Shown here: positions 25,620-34,689 of the stretch, piece after piece
Layout: each line of letters opens with the position of its first letter
How positions within the stretch are numbered: the stretch's first letter is position 1
Source of the DNA: JAKAGZ01 sp964595355
GTDB lineage: Bacteria; Bacteroidota; Ignavibacteria; Ignavibacteriales; Ignavibacteriaceae
Direction: 5' to 3'
Length of the DNA stretch: 38,338 nucleotides
NCBI GenBank assembly: GCA_964595355.1
Contig: CAZQQD010000017.1
Span: 1-38,338 of the forward strand
The notes under the pieces: generated by a model
Told to the model about the DNA's origin: nothing
The model's input: the letters and a program-made list of their open reading frames with translations, nothing else
The model's database searches: none
Translations under genes and position numbers: made by a program

Positions 25620-26960
25620 ATGTTATCTGACAAATTGAAACGAATTTCCACATGGTTAGTTATATTTATGGTTGTGTTTGTAATGACAGATACAAGTTGG
25701 GCAATTCCTAGTTTTGCACGACAAACAAATATGCCTTGTAGTTCATGCCATACAATTTTCCCCGAACTTACACCTTTTGGACGTCTATTTAAATTGAATG
25801 GTTATACAATGGTTGGAATAGCAACTGTGCAGGCGAGAGATACCAGCGACGATGTTGAATTAAATTTGATAAGTATTTCCCCTCTTTCAGCAATGATCCA
25901 GGCATCATACACGTATAAAACAAATACAGAGCCAAACACGCAAAATGGTAACATATCACTGCCGCAGGAATTGAGTTTATTTCTGGGCGGACAAATCGCC
26001 CCTAAAATTGGAGCGTTCGTGCAGATTACTTACGATGGGGCAGAAGGATCAATTGGAATTGATAATATGGATTTAAGGTATGCCAACCAAACTATGCTTG
26101 ATGACAAAAGTTTGATTTATGGTGTTAGCTTAAATAATAATCCTACAGTTCAGGATGTTTGGAACAGCACACCTGCATGGGGTTTTCCTTATGCATCCTC
26201 AGGCGTAACTCTATCTCCAATGACTGCAACCTTAATTGAAGATGGTCTTGGTCAGAATGTTGCAGGTCTTGGAGCCTATGCATTATGGAATAATCTTATT
26301 TATGCTGAAGCAAGCTTTTACAGATCTGCACAGCAGGGAGGTGCTCATCCGCCTGATAATTCCTCTGAAGGTATAATAAAAGCTCTTGCGCCCTATTGGA
26401 GATTTGCAATACAAAAGCAGTTCAATGATCAATATGTTGAGCTTGGAACATTCGGAATGTCAACACAAATGTATACAGCCGGTGTTAGTGGTTTAACTGA
26501 TAGATATACTGACCTTGGTTTTGATCTGAATTATGAGAGGCCGTTTGGAAGCAATGATTTTACAGTTCATACGACTTATATAAATGAAAAAAGAAGTCTT
26601 GACGGAACTTTTAATGATGGTGGTTCTACTAGTAACAGTCTCAATCTGAATTCATTCAAGGTCGTTGGAAATTACTATTTGCACCAGCAGGTAGGTTTCT
26701 CTCTAGGCTATTTTGCACTTTCAGGTGATGGTGATGCAGTATTATATGCACCAGAAGCAATTGAAGGTAGCGCTATGGGCTCTCCTAGCAGCAATGGTTT
26801 TATTGCTGAATTTGATTATCTCCCTTGGTACAACACTAAATTTGGTATCCAGTATGTAGCTTACTCAAAATTCAATGGTGCAAGTGATAATTATGATGGT
26901 GCTGGCAGGAATGCTTCAGATAATAATTCAATCTATCTTTCAAGCTGGATAGCGTTCTGA
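25620..26960 (+). CDS. Outer-membrane beta-barrel protein with N-terminal c-type heme motif
   Basis: 446 residues from ATG 25620, chosen because AAGGAG (25606-25611) precedes it at correct spacing; an upstream TTG at 25590 lacks this. A signal peptide (about 1-28, ending TSWA) is followed by a single CSSCH heme motif (40-44) in the block MPCSSCHTIFPELTPFGR. The remaining 380 residues look like a barrel: alternating polar and hydrophobic strands, many aromatic residues, Gly/Asn-rich turns and a final aromatic strand ending SSWIAF. A heme at the mouth of a porin-like barrel suggests electron transfer across or at the outer membrane. The family recurs in metal-reducing and nitrite-oxidising lineages from memory, but function is unproven. 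A strong terminator follows. Confidence 0.8.
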   Translation: MLSDKLKRISTWLVIFMVVFVMTDTSWAIPSFARQTNMPCSSCHTIFPELTPFGRLFKLNGYTMVGIATVQARDTSDDVELNLISISPLSAMIQASYTYKTNTEPNTQNGNISLPQELSLFLGGQIAPKIGAFVQITYDGAEGSIGIDNMDLRYANQTMLDDKSLIYGVSLNNNPTVQDVWNSTPAWGFPYASSGVTLSPMTATLIEDGLGQNVAGLGAYALWNNLIYAEASFYRSAQQGGAHPPDNSSEGIIKALAPYWRFAIQKQFNDQYVELGTFGMSTQMYTAGVSGLTDRYTDLGFDLNYERPFGSNDFTVHTTYINEKRSLDGTFNDGGSTSNSLNLNSFKVVGNYYLHQQVGFSLGYFALSGDGDAVLYAPEAIEGSAMGSPSSNGFIAEFDYLPWYNTKFGIQYVAYSKFNGASDNYDGAGRNASDNNSIYLSSWIAF

Positions 26961-26990
26961 TTAGTTAAAGTACAAATCCTTTCATTACTT

Positions 26991-27021
26991 AAACCGCTTG
27001 ATAATTCAGGCGGTTTTTTTT
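26991..27021 (+). terminator. Strong Rho-independent terminator of the cytochrome cluster
   Basis: AAACCGCTTGA (26991-27001) pairs with TCAGGCGGTTT (27006-27016) around loop TAAT, a 11-12 bp stem with one G-U pair, followed by a run of T. The 3' arm and T-run are also the last codons and stop codon of the convergent ada gene, so the element has a double use. Confidence 0.92.
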
Positions 27022-28058
27022 TGTTCCAGATCTAAAAGATATTGTTTTCTCCAGATTCCCCCTCCATAACCAGTCAGGCTTCCGTCTTTTCCGATCACAC
27101 GGTGGCAGGGGATAATAATTGAAATTCTGTTATCTCCATTTGCTTTGGCAACTGCTCGAACAGCTTTGTGATTACCAATTATTTTTGCCTGATGCTCGTA
27201 TGAAACAGTTTTTCCGTAAGGAATTTTTAATAACGCTTTCCAGGTTTTCATTTGGAAATCAGTGCCATCAATTGAAAGGGGTATATCGAACTCTTTTCTT
27301 TTCCCATCAAAATATTCTGTAATTTGCTTACTAAGAGCTTCAAAATATTTACTCTTACCTGGAATTAATTCAGCTTTAAATATTTTCCTGATTCTGTCTA
27401 GTTGTGTTTCAATCATTTTCCTGTCTACAAATTCTAATAGACAAATTCCTTTCTCTGTTGCACCGGCAAGCATAGGTCCAAGAGGAGTAAGAATTCTTGT
27501 GACTTGGATAATATTTTTATTTTTACTTGAATTGGGAGTAAAGCCGGTGGTTTTTTTAAATATTGCATTGAATCCGCTCAATGAATCATAATCTAATGAA
27601 AGAGCTGCTTCGATCACTTTGTCTCCTTCTTTTATTCTTCCGAATGCTTGTCCTATTCTCAATGTTCTAAGGTAAGACTGGAAAGTCATACCTATATTAT
27701 CTTTGAACCATCGTCTTAATTTATGTGGGCTGATTCCTCTTTTTGCTAGGTCGTAATCTTTAATTCTGATTGATGGATTGTTTTCTATTTCATTCATCAA
27801 CGGGTTCATCCATTCGGGAAATTTCCCTTTTACTTCAAGCGGCCGGCAAAGCTTGCATGGTCTGTATCCATATAGCATTGCGTTTTTTGCGGAATCAAAG
27901 AATTCGACATTTTCAAATTTTGGTTTTTTTGCTGTACAAGAAGGACGACAAAAAATGCCGGTAGTTTTAACTCCGACATAAAATATTCCTTCAAAAGATG
28001 TATCCTTTGAAAGAAGAGCATTATACATTGTTCGTCTATCCGGTAATGAATTTGTCAT
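27006..28058 (-). CDS. ada: Ada: methylphosphotriester/O6-methylguanine-DNA methyltransferase and AraC-type activator
   Basis: This adaptive-response protein repairs alkylated DNA and activates repair genes. The start is set at ATG 28058, 350 residues, because the zinc-site cysteines then fall at 37, 41, 68 and 71, one off the E. coli C38/C42/C69/C72. The frame is open to 28115. C37 lies in FCRPSC and is the phosphotriester acceptor. An AraC-type HTH domain follows (about 85-175), then the O6-methylguanine transferase domain with the acceptor cysteine (C318) in IIPCHRVIG. All three parts are present, as in E. coli Ada; the usual partner alkB or alkA is not adjacent. Its 3' end doubles as part of a convergent terminator. 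Confidence 0.94.
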   Translation of the reverse strand: MTNSLPDRRTMYNALLSKDTSFEGIFYVGVKTTGIFCRPSCTAKKPKFENVEFFDSAKNAMLYGYRPCKLCRPLEVKGKFPEWMNPLMNEIENNPSIRIKDYDLAKRGISPHKLRRWFKDNIGMTFQSYLRTLRIGQAFGRIKEGDKVIEAALSLDYDSLSGFNAIFKKTTGFTPNSSKNKNIIQVTRILTPLGPMLAGATEKGICLLEFVDRKMIETQLDRIRKIFKAELIPGKSKYFEALSKQITEYFDGKRKEFDIPLSIDGTDFQMKTWKALLKIPYGKTVSYEHQAKIIGNHKAVRAVAKANGDNRISIIIPCHRVIGKDGSLTGYGGGIWRKQYLLDLEQKKTA

Positions 28059-28101
28059 TATCATAATTGTGTAAAAGATGTTATAAAATTTTATGACAAA
28101 A

Positions 28102-28128
28102 GTGGAGATATCCAATCAAAGTCTCCAC
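28102..28128 (-). terminator. Hairpin between the DoxX-family gene and ada
   Basis: GTGGAGA (28102-28108) and TCTCCAC (28122-28128) form a perfect 7-bp stem with a 13-base loop. On the minus strand it follows the DoxX-family gene and is trailed by TTTT; on the plus strand it is followed by CG and seven T, a better tail, though no plus-strand gene reads into it. It may terminate the DoxX transcript or act in the ada leader. Confidence 0.55.
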
Positions 28129-28189
28129 CGTTTTTTTGACAAGTAATTTTAGTAAGCAAGGATTAAAGTAAAAATACTTCATTCCTTGT

Positions 28190-28570
28190 TCATTTTTTAT
28201 CCAGGCTCCAGATTCCTGCACCATACGCAGCTATAAAGAGAAACACAAAACAATAAAATACTGCTTTTTCTCCTCCGTTATCGATTGGCCAGAAACCTCT
28301 GAACGCATGTGCCTTAAAATAAGCTACAGCCATTTCACCGCTGGCAATAAATGCTGCCCATTTTACATTCAACCCGACTATTATGAATAGCCCGCAAGAA
28401 GTTTCAAATATTGCTGCAAGAGTTAACCAGATGTTGCTTATTACAATAGTTCCATTTGCTATATAAATGATTTTTTGAATTCCGTGACTTATAAACAATA
28501 TTCCTATAACAATTCTCATTAAAGCATACATCTGATCTCTGTACTTGGAAAGAAAGTTTAGATTTTTCAT
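28190..28570 (-). CDS. DoxX-family membrane protein
   Basis: The 126-residue protein has four predicted membrane helices and the DoxX pattern: an N-terminal RIVIGILFISHGIQKI helix, an acidic/small-residue second helix (AAIFETSCGLFIIVGLN) and GEMAVAYFKAH in the third. DoxX-like proteins belong to a large group of small membrane proteins linked to thiol or quinone redox processes, and most members have no proven role. It appears to be a single-gene unit between the trehalase and ada genes, with about 225 bases of featureless AT-rich sequence upstream. Confidence 0.85.
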   Translation of the reverse strand: MKNLNFLSKYRDQMYALMRIVIGILFISHGIQKIIYIANGTIVISNIWLTLAAIFETSCGLFIIVGLNVKWAAFIASGEMAVAYFKAHAFRGFWPIDNGGEKAVFYCFVFLFIAAYGAGIWSLDKK

Positions 28571-28795
28571 TGTTGGTTCCTTTTATATTAACATATTTTC
28601 AGTGTGTAAGTTAAATTGTAATTAACTTATTGGCAACATTAAAGTAGAAGTGCTGTCTTAATAAAATCGGGACTTAATTTGGTTTAGTTTGAAAAGTCTC
28701 TTGAATAAGTACTTGTTTGAACTGAAAATGCAACAAGAAAAAAATATTTATTAGTGGAAGTATTAAATTTAAAAATTATAGGTAGTGATTTTGTA

Positions 28796-30313
28796 TTAGC
28801 CGTTTTCCTTTAATAGAGCTATTGCTACTCCATTAGTCCAGCCAAAACCATCCTGTAAGGGATATTCACCACCTCCTGCAGACAATGAAATGTCCTCGAC
28901 ATTATATTTCTCAAACATTTTTTTTGTTCTGTTAAAAACATTTTTATTCAATTCCAGCCAGCGGTGTTTTATTTCATTTGCGAGCCTGTTAAATCCATAA
29001 TTCCTTAATCCTTTAATGGTAATATACTGTAAAGGAGCCCAGCCATTCGGTGCGTCCCATTGTTGTCCTGTGTGGTTTAACGTTGTAATAACTCCACCAG
29101 GCTTAAGAAATTCTTTTTCGACAATACTAGCAACAGAAGTAGCTTTTTCTGAATCAGCTATTTCAAAAAACAAAGGATAACAAGCTGCTAGAGAGTATGT
29201 ATTTGTCGTATTTTGATTTTTAAAATTATAATCAAAATAAAAATTTTTGTCCCTGTTCCAGAAAACCCTGTTTATTAAATCTCTTCTTTGTATAGATTTA
29301 ATCAAATATTTATCACTTTGTATTTTCTGACCTTTTAAGCTGTACATTTCAGATAATTTTTTTTCATAAAAATAAAGGAGACAATTTAGATCAACCGGTA
29401 TAATCTCAGAAGCAACGCATTTTGATATAGAAATTTCATCTTCAAACCACCTACTTGAAAAATCCCAGCCTGATTCAGCTGCTGCCCTAATATTGTTATA
29501 TAATCTTGCCTTTTCATTTTTTCCCAGCTTGTTTGCAGCTTCTACATCTTCGGAATATGATTCTTCTCGCGGCACACTTTCAGTGTCAAAATATCTATTT
29601 ATAATTTTATTATTATCCACACCAACTATTTTACCTGAAGTTTCACCAACTTTTAATTTTTTGTTTTCGCCTTTCATCCAATACTGATATTCTGTTTCAA
29701 GAGGCTGCAGGTATTTTAACTGCCATTTACTGTCCTTTTTGTACTCAGTGACAGAGTGAATCATGGCAGCGAAAAAAGGAGGTTGTGACCTCGATATATA
29801 ATAGACCCTGTTCCCGTTTGGGATATGCCCGAAATTATCAATCAGGTAAACAAAATTATCGAGCATACTTTCAACTATGCTAATCATCCCGCAGGTAAGC
29901 AGTCCCTGCATTGTAAAATATGTATCCCAATAATAGACCTCTCTAAATCTGCCGCCAGGAATAATGTAAGGGTTCGGCAAAGATATTAGTGTAGAGAAAT
30001 TGTTTCCGTTCTTAACAGGCGGCCGTTCCAGATATTTCCATAATAGTTCAATATGTTCTTCCATTTCCCTTCCCGGAGGAAGATCAAGAATTATTTTCTT
30101 TTCTTCAGGAAGACTAAAATTCTTTGATATAAAGTCCTTAGCATTGAATATTTCACTTTTTTTGTGTTGTTGAAATTCTTTTTTTATATCGGCAGGCTTT
30201 TTCTTTGGTATTGAGTCTACGAAAGTCTTAGAGTCTCCCAGAATTTTACCTGACTGAACAACTTTGAATAAGTCGCCGGAAATTTGAACAAAATCCTCTT
30301 TGTGTAATTTCAT
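28796..30313 (-). CDS. Cytoplasmic alpha,alpha-trehalase (GH37)
   Basis: The enzyme hydrolyses trehalose to two glucose molecules by inversion. The 505-residue protein has both family signatures: PGGRFREVYYWDTY (119-132) and QQWDAPNGWAP (417-427). The likely catalytic acid is D284 in ESGWDFSSRW and the base is E483 in GGGEYPLQDGFGW, matching D312/E496 of E. coli TreA. There is no signal peptide, so it acts inside the cell like TreF and needs imported, unphosphorylated trehalose. The ribosome site GAGGAG lies within the end of the MFS gene, whose stop codon is 2 bases before the ATG, so uptake and hydrolysis are tightly coupled. Confidence 0.95.
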   Translation of the reverse strand: MKLHKEDFVQISGDLFKVVQSGKILGDSKTFVDSIPKKKPADIKKEFQQHKKSEIFNAKDFISKNFSLPEEKKIILDLPPGREMEEHIELLWKYLERPPVKNGNNFSTLISLPNPYIIPGGRFREVYYWDTYFTMQGLLTCGMISIVESMLDNFVYLIDNFGHIPNGNRVYYISRSQPPFFAAMIHSVTEYKKDSKWQLKYLQPLETEYQYWMKGENKKLKVGETSGKIVGVDNNKIINRYFDTESVPREESYSEDVEAANKLGKNEKARLYNNIRAAAESGWDFSSRWFEDEISISKCVASEIIPVDLNCLLYFYEKKLSEMYSLKGQKIQSDKYLIKSIQRRDLINRVFWNRDKNFYFDYNFKNQNTTNTYSLAACYPLFFEIADSEKATSVASIVEKEFLKPGGVITTLNHTGQQWDAPNGWAPLQYITIKGLRNYGFNRLANEIKHRWLELNKNVFNRTKKMFEKYNVEDISLSAGGGEYPLQDGFGWTNGVAIALLKENG

Positions 30314-30315
30314 TT

Positions 30316-31560
30316 TTAGAACTCCTCAAAGCGGAACCTACTCCTTACCCCACGATAAACAAACAATATTATAAATAAAATTCCCATTGGAATAAGTGAG
30401 AAATAGAACGCAGTTTGTCCGCTGAAATGTCCGAAAATATAGCCTGTTATCAACGAGCCTGTTGTGCCGCCAAGTGCTGAAAAAATAACTATTAATCCAC
30501 TCATTGCACTTTGCCTATGTTTTGGAAGAACACTTAAGATTGTAGAGTTAAGAGCCGGGTAAATTGGTCCAAGGAACATTCCAATAAATGGAAGAATAAA
30601 GCCAGCCAGAGGAACTTCCGTCCAGCTGTTTATTGTTCCGGCTTTTATTCCACTCGTAATAGGCAGAACAAGAATTACAAGAAGCATTGCTAAAATGATG
30701 CAGGTAGTAAGGACTTTCATCCAGGAAAATTTTTTAATAAAATATCCGCTTGCTATTCTTCCGAAAGCAATTGCACCTGCAAAAATGCTGACAATTTGAA
30801 CGCTGATTGCATTTGGCATTTGCAGAATACTTTTATTAAACGTTGGCAACCATGTTTGGATACTCTGTTCAATTAAAACATAAACGAAAGCACTAAGTAT
30901 AAAGATTAATACGAGCGGGAAACGAATCAGTGCAAGCATTTCTAAAAACTCGTGTACGATAGAAAATTTCTTCTCTTCTTTCTGAACCTCACTTTCATCT
31001 AATTTAGTAGAAAATAAATTCAGGAATGCGAAAATACATAAACCCGCTAATACCCAATAAGTATTTAACCATCCTTTTGATGTTGGGTCAGAGTTACCTA
31101 TGAAAAATCCGAATATCCAGTAACCTGAAAGAACCCCTATCTGGAAAATTCCTTCAAGCATGCTCATAACACTTGCATGTTCGTCTGAGTTTTCTGTAAT
31201 AAGGCCAACTGTGGAATATGCAGAAACTTTAATAAGTCCAAAGCTAAAACCTGTTGCTGCAAAAAGAATTTTCGACATAAAAAAACTGTCAAAAAACCGC
31301 ATTCCTAATGAAGCAGCAGTAACAACAATCAGTGCTGTGAGCATTGATTTTTTATAACCAAACTTCGGGATAAACGATGCAAGAAAGAATGAAAATATTG
31401 CTATAGACAGGTCTTTGAAGGCTTCTAAAACGCTGGCTCCGCTCTCACTAACATGATAATGAACAATTACCTGAAGGATTACAATGCCGACACTATTCAG
31501 CATTAAACCAATTACAAAATAATTAATGTAGAGGGATAGCTTGATTTTCAGTTTGGACAT
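30316..31560 (-). CDS. MFS transporter, probably for the sugar cleaved by the trehalase
   Basis: The 414-residue protein has about 12 membrane helices and an MFS layout, with the FIPKFGYKKS loop between helices 2 and 3 and the VLPKHRQSAMSG segment in the second half. It resembles FucP/TsgA-like sugar:proton symporters more than drug exporters, but this is by general pattern. Its place directly before the cytoplasmic trehalase, with 2 bases between them, suggests it imports trehalose or a related disaccharide. A sigma-70-like promoter lies upstream, separating it from the regulator gene. Confidence 0.85.
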   Translation of the reverse strand: MSKLKIKLSLYINYFVIGLMLNSVGIVILQVIVHYHVSESGASVLEAFKDLSIAIFSFFLASFIPKFGYKKSMLTALIVVTAASLGMRFFDSFFMSKILFAATGFSFGLIKVSAYSTVGLITENSDEHASVMSMLEGIFQIGVLSGYWIFGFFIGNSDPTSKGWLNTYWVLAGLCIFAFLNLFSTKLDESEVQKEEKKFSIVHEFLEMLALIRFPLVLIFILSAFVYVLIEQSIQTWLPTFNKSILQMPNAISVQIVSIFAGAIAFGRIASGYFIKKFSWMKVLTTCIILAMLLVILVLPITSGIKAGTINSWTEVPLAGFILPFIGMFLGPIYPALNSTILSVLPKHRQSAMSGLIVIFSALGGTTGSLITGYIFGHFSGQTAFYFSLIPMGILFIILFVYRGVRSRFRFEEF

Positions 31561-31582
31561 TTATCTTCCGATAAAAAAAATT

Positions 31583-31610
31583 TGAATATTTTTCTTAGCA
31601 ACAATGTCAA
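31583..31610 (-). promoter_or_regulatory. Candidate sigma-70-type promoter for the MFS-trehalase unit
   Basis: On the minus strand TTGACA (complement of 31605-31610) and TATTCA (complement of 31583-31588) are 16 bases apart, 23 bases before the MFS start. The -35 is a perfect match and the -10 is 4/6. No GG-N10-GC sigma-54 pattern was found in the 169-base gap on this strand, so direct control of this unit by the neighbouring NtrC-type activator is not shown. Confidence 0.4.
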
Positions 31611-31729
31611 AAATTAGACCACGTTATTTCAATCACTTTTAGAATGAAAAATATTAATTTGAAGATTGTAATACTACATATAATTATTAAAATGATAATT
31701 GCACATGTTATCAGTTTAATAAGCAGGAA

Positions 31730-33199
31730 TTATTTCAGGCCCAATTCTTTGCACATCCGATGGAAATTCGGAGGGGCTAATCCTAATTTTTTTGCAGCAT
31801 CAGCATCAGATTCTGAAGAATCTCTGACGTAGGTAAAATACTTTTCTCTGAATTTCCTTTCCATTTCTTTCAAAGGTAGAATATCCCTATAATTCAGAAA
31901 ATAGGCGTTATCAAACTTGTCTAATTTTCTAAGATCTCCGGTGATAAGCGAACTTCTTACATCCGGTTCATCTATATCTCCGGTGCTATTGAGCAATAAT
32001 CTCTGAATTACATTTTTTAACTCTCTTACGTTGCCTGGCCAATCATAATTAGATAATAACTTCATAGCTTCTGGTTTTATCGTCGATTTTTTTCTGCTCA
32101 TATCCTGACAGTAAAATTCCAGAAAATGATCTACCAATGAAGGAATATCAGCTTTTCTCATATTTAGCGGGAGGATATAAATGGGCACAACATTTAATCT
32201 GTAATATAGATCTTCTCTAAAACGTCCTTGACTGACTTCAAATTCAAGATCTTTATTAGTTGCTGCTATAATTCTTACATTTACTTTTATGCTACCTGTT
32301 CTTCCGATTTTTTCTATTTCTCCGTTCTGAATTACTCGAAGTAACTTTACTTGTGCCGTAAGTGGGAGTTCAGAGACTTCGTCAAGAAAAATTGTTCCAT
32401 TGTTTGCTATCTCAAACAGACCTGATTTTTTCGATGTTGCTCCGGTAAAAGCACCCTTTTCGTAACCGAATAATTCACTTTCAACGAGATCATGAGGCAA
32501 GCTTCCGCAATTTATCGGGACAAAGTTTTCAAGGTTTCTTTTGCTTTTGTAGTGAATGTTGTAAGCTACCAGCTCTTTCCCGGTCCCAGATGGTCCATTG
32601 ATTAAAATATTAACATTACTATCAGAATATTTTTCAATTTGCTGCAGTAAATGTTTTGTGGGTTCTGAGTTCCCGATAAATCTTTTTTGAAACAATATTT
32701 CATTTACTTTTTGAGAGAGTTTTCTATGTGATTTATGTGATAATTTCTCCAGTTGTTTTTTTTCATAGGCATTAAAAATACTCATTAAAAAATCAGTTGG
32801 CTGATAAATATAATCTTCTATATCCCCGGGATATTTGGTACAATACCAGAATGCGCCTGCCTGCATAAGATTATTTGCAAATTCAAAATCTGTAATATTA
32901 ATTGTCATTTTTGTAATAACAATTATCTGCAGGGAGGAATCGATTTTCTTTATTTCCTTAATCAGTTCCTCACCTCTTAAACCACCGGCTATTTGAAAAT
33001 CCATAACAACAATGTCGTATTCATCGTGTTTCTTTTTAAGCAGGTCAATTGCAGAATTGCCGTTAGATACTACATTTTTTAGGAATATTTTATCTTTTGA
33101 AAACTTGATCGTGTTTTTCACCCGTCTAACATCAAAAACTTCATCTTCAATCAATATTATATTTATTTTTTCCTGGTTTCCCATCCTTTTCCTCTTCAT
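31730..33199 (-). CDS. NtrC-family sigma-54-dependent response regulator
   Basis: The 489-residue protein has three domains. The receiver (about 10-140) has E18/D19, phosphoacceptor D67 in VVMDFQ and K122. The AAA+ sigma-54 activation domain (about 172-400) has Walker A GPSGTGKE (202-209), the sigma-54 contact GAFTGA (249-254), Walker B GTIFLDEV (268-275) and WPGNVREL (387-394). A Fis-type HTH lies at about 465-488 (DAAKKLGLAPPNFHRMCKEL). It should activate sigma-54 promoters when phosphorylated. It starts at the base after the kinase gene's stop codon, so the kinase is its obvious partner. An inner ATG at 33184 is an alternative start. Confidence 0.95.
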   Translation of the reverse strand: MKRKRMGNQEKINIILIEDEVFDVRRVKNTIKFSKDKIFLKNVVSNGNSAIDLLKKKHDEYDIVVMDFQIAGGLRGEELIKEIKKIDSSLQIIVITKMTINITDFEFANNLMQAGAFWYCTKYPGDIEDYIYQPTDFLMSIFNAYEKKQLEKLSHKSHRKLSQKVNEILFQKRFIGNSEPTKHLLQQIEKYSDSNVNILINGPSGTGKELVAYNIHYKSKRNLENFVPINCGSLPHDLVESELFGYEKGAFTGATSKKSGLFEIANNGTIFLDEVSELPLTAQVKLLRVIQNGEIEKIGRTGSIKVNVRIIAATNKDLEFEVSQGRFREDLYYRLNVVPIYILPLNMRKADIPSLVDHFLEFYCQDMSRKKSTIKPEAMKLLSNYDWPGNVRELKNVIQRLLLNSTGDIDEPDVRSSLITGDLRKLDKFDNAYFLNYRDILPLKEMERKFREKYFTYVRDSSESDADAAKKLGLAPPNFHRMCKELGLK

Positions 33200-34684
33200 T
33201 TAATTAGGAATTTTAATAGTAAAACGACAGCCGTGGCCGGAAATGTTTTCCACGTCTATATTCCACCCGCATCTCTTTTTAGCTATCTGGTATGCAATAA
33301 AACAGCCATAGCCCCTGTTTTCATTATTACCTTTCTTTGTTGTTATATTTTCAAGAAATATTTTCTTTGTTCCGTTTTCATTCCGTTCTAATAATTCATC
33401 ATTTATTCCCTGACCGTTGTCTGATATAATTACTTTAGAATATCTTTCTTCGCTATAATATTTTGTTTCAATACAGATTATTACCTTCGATTTACCTGCA
33501 TGATCAATGCTGTTTTGAATAAGCGGTTCAAATAGCTCCCATACAACAAATTCGTTAATGTTAACATGTGGGAGATCTTCGGCAAGGTCCAATTTGAATT
33601 CAAACATATCGGTTTTACTGGAAATTCTGAGAAAGATATCATTTACAATAAACCTTAATAATTCATTGAGATCAGTATTAAACATTGAATTTCTGATTGT
33701 ATTAACCGGCGGATCAAACCACTTCATATCATAAATTACTCTCGAGATAAAATTGGCATATTTTGTTACCCTTTGTTTTACTTCTTCAATATTACTGTTT
33801 GATAAATTTCTTAAGTCTTCCTTTATGAATCCCATAACTTTTTCAGCTTTATGATGTGTATGATAAATTCTTTTTGTAAACTGCGATTCCTTTTCGTGAA
33901 TTATTTGCTCTTTCATATGCTTATGGCTTTCTTCGAAAAGCAATTGTTGTGCTTTATCTCTTTCTCTCACAGTATGAGAAGAAATATAATACATAGCCAG
34001 CAGTCCGATTAATATTAGTGCTGAATAGATAATCGAAACTTCATCATAACTTGAAATGATTTCCCTGGTTATTGAAGAAAAATCGGGTGTTACCTTCATA
34101 TATAAGACACCCAAAAGCTCACCCTGGGGAACGAACGGGACCAGAATGTGAAAAGTCTGTTTACCTTCGAGTTTGCTGTAGATTCGCTCGTTTGCCTTTA
34201 TCCAGTTTATATTTTCATTATAAAATTCAATGGCTTGCTTGTGGTGAGGGTTAATATTTTTTAGGGTATCGATTTTATTAGCAAGAAAATTATAGAGGTT
34301 TTTTCCATCATCTATTACTATAACTTTATTGTTCCTGGGAAAAAGCAAACAGATTTCTTGAACATTTTGTTGAAGTGACTGCTGGCTTAAAATAATATTA
34401 AATGATTGAATTATTTTTTTTTCTTCATTCTCTGTGAGTGGTTCTTTAGATATTGTATTTTCAAGAAGTAATTCAAGTGAAGTTGTTGTCAAATTAGCCA
34501 ATCTTTCAGCCGAGTCTTGTTGATACCATTTTTGAGTTTCATTTAAAAAATTATGTAAAGATGATTTCTGTATAAATGAAAATATTAACTGAAAAATAAT
34601 TAATGCAATAAGCAAAACTGTAACATGCCGGAATTCAAACCTGTATTCCTTAAGCTTATTTAATAAATTCTTATCAGTCATCAT
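33200..34684 (-). CDS. Membrane sensor histidine kinase with extracytoplasmic domain
   Basis: The 494-residue protein has membrane helices at about 20-38 and 217-235, enclosing a ~180-residue periplasmic sensor of Cache/helical type. A coiled-coil signalling segment (about 237-270) is followed by a kinase core. The H-box is unusual: YHTHHKAEKVMGF (274-286) offers three histidines (275, 277, 278) without the standard HE/DLR pattern. The ATPase is clear: N-box FEPLIQNSIDH (385-395), G1 SDNGQGI (421-427) and G2 RGYGCFIAY (457-465). It lies between the solute-binding protein (5 bases) and the sigma-54 activator (0 bases), implying one signalling chain. The sensor could contact the anchored binding protein. 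Confidence 0.88.
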   Translation of the reverse strand: MMTDKNLLNKLKEYRFEFRHVTVLLIALIIFQLIFSFIQKSSLHNFLNETQKWYQQDSAERLANLTTTSLELLLENTISKEPLTENEEKKIIQSFNIILSQQSLQQNVQEICLLFPRNNKVIVIDDGKNLYNFLANKIDTLKNINPHHKQAIEFYNENINWIKANERIYSKLEGKQTFHILVPFVPQGELLGVLYMKVTPDFSSITREIISSYDEVSIIYSALILIGLLAMYYISSHTVRERDKAQQLLFEESHKHMKEQIIHEKESQFTKRIYHTHHKAEKVMGFIKEDLRNLSNSNIEEVKQRVTKYANFISRVIYDMKWFDPPVNTIRNSMFNTDLNELLRFIVNDIFLRISSKTDMFEFKLDLAEDLPHVNINEFVVWELFEPLIQNSIDHAGKSKVIICIETKYYSEERYSKVIISDNGQGINDELLERNENGTKKIFLENITTKKGNNENRGYGCFIAYQIAKKRCGWNIDVENISGHGCRFTIKIPN

Positions 34685-34689
34685 CTACA

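Noticed and set aside
31644..31832. Small plus-strand frame between the MFS and regulator genes
   Set aside because: Its second half is antisense to the conserved Fis-type HTH of the regulator, which is clearly the coding strand.
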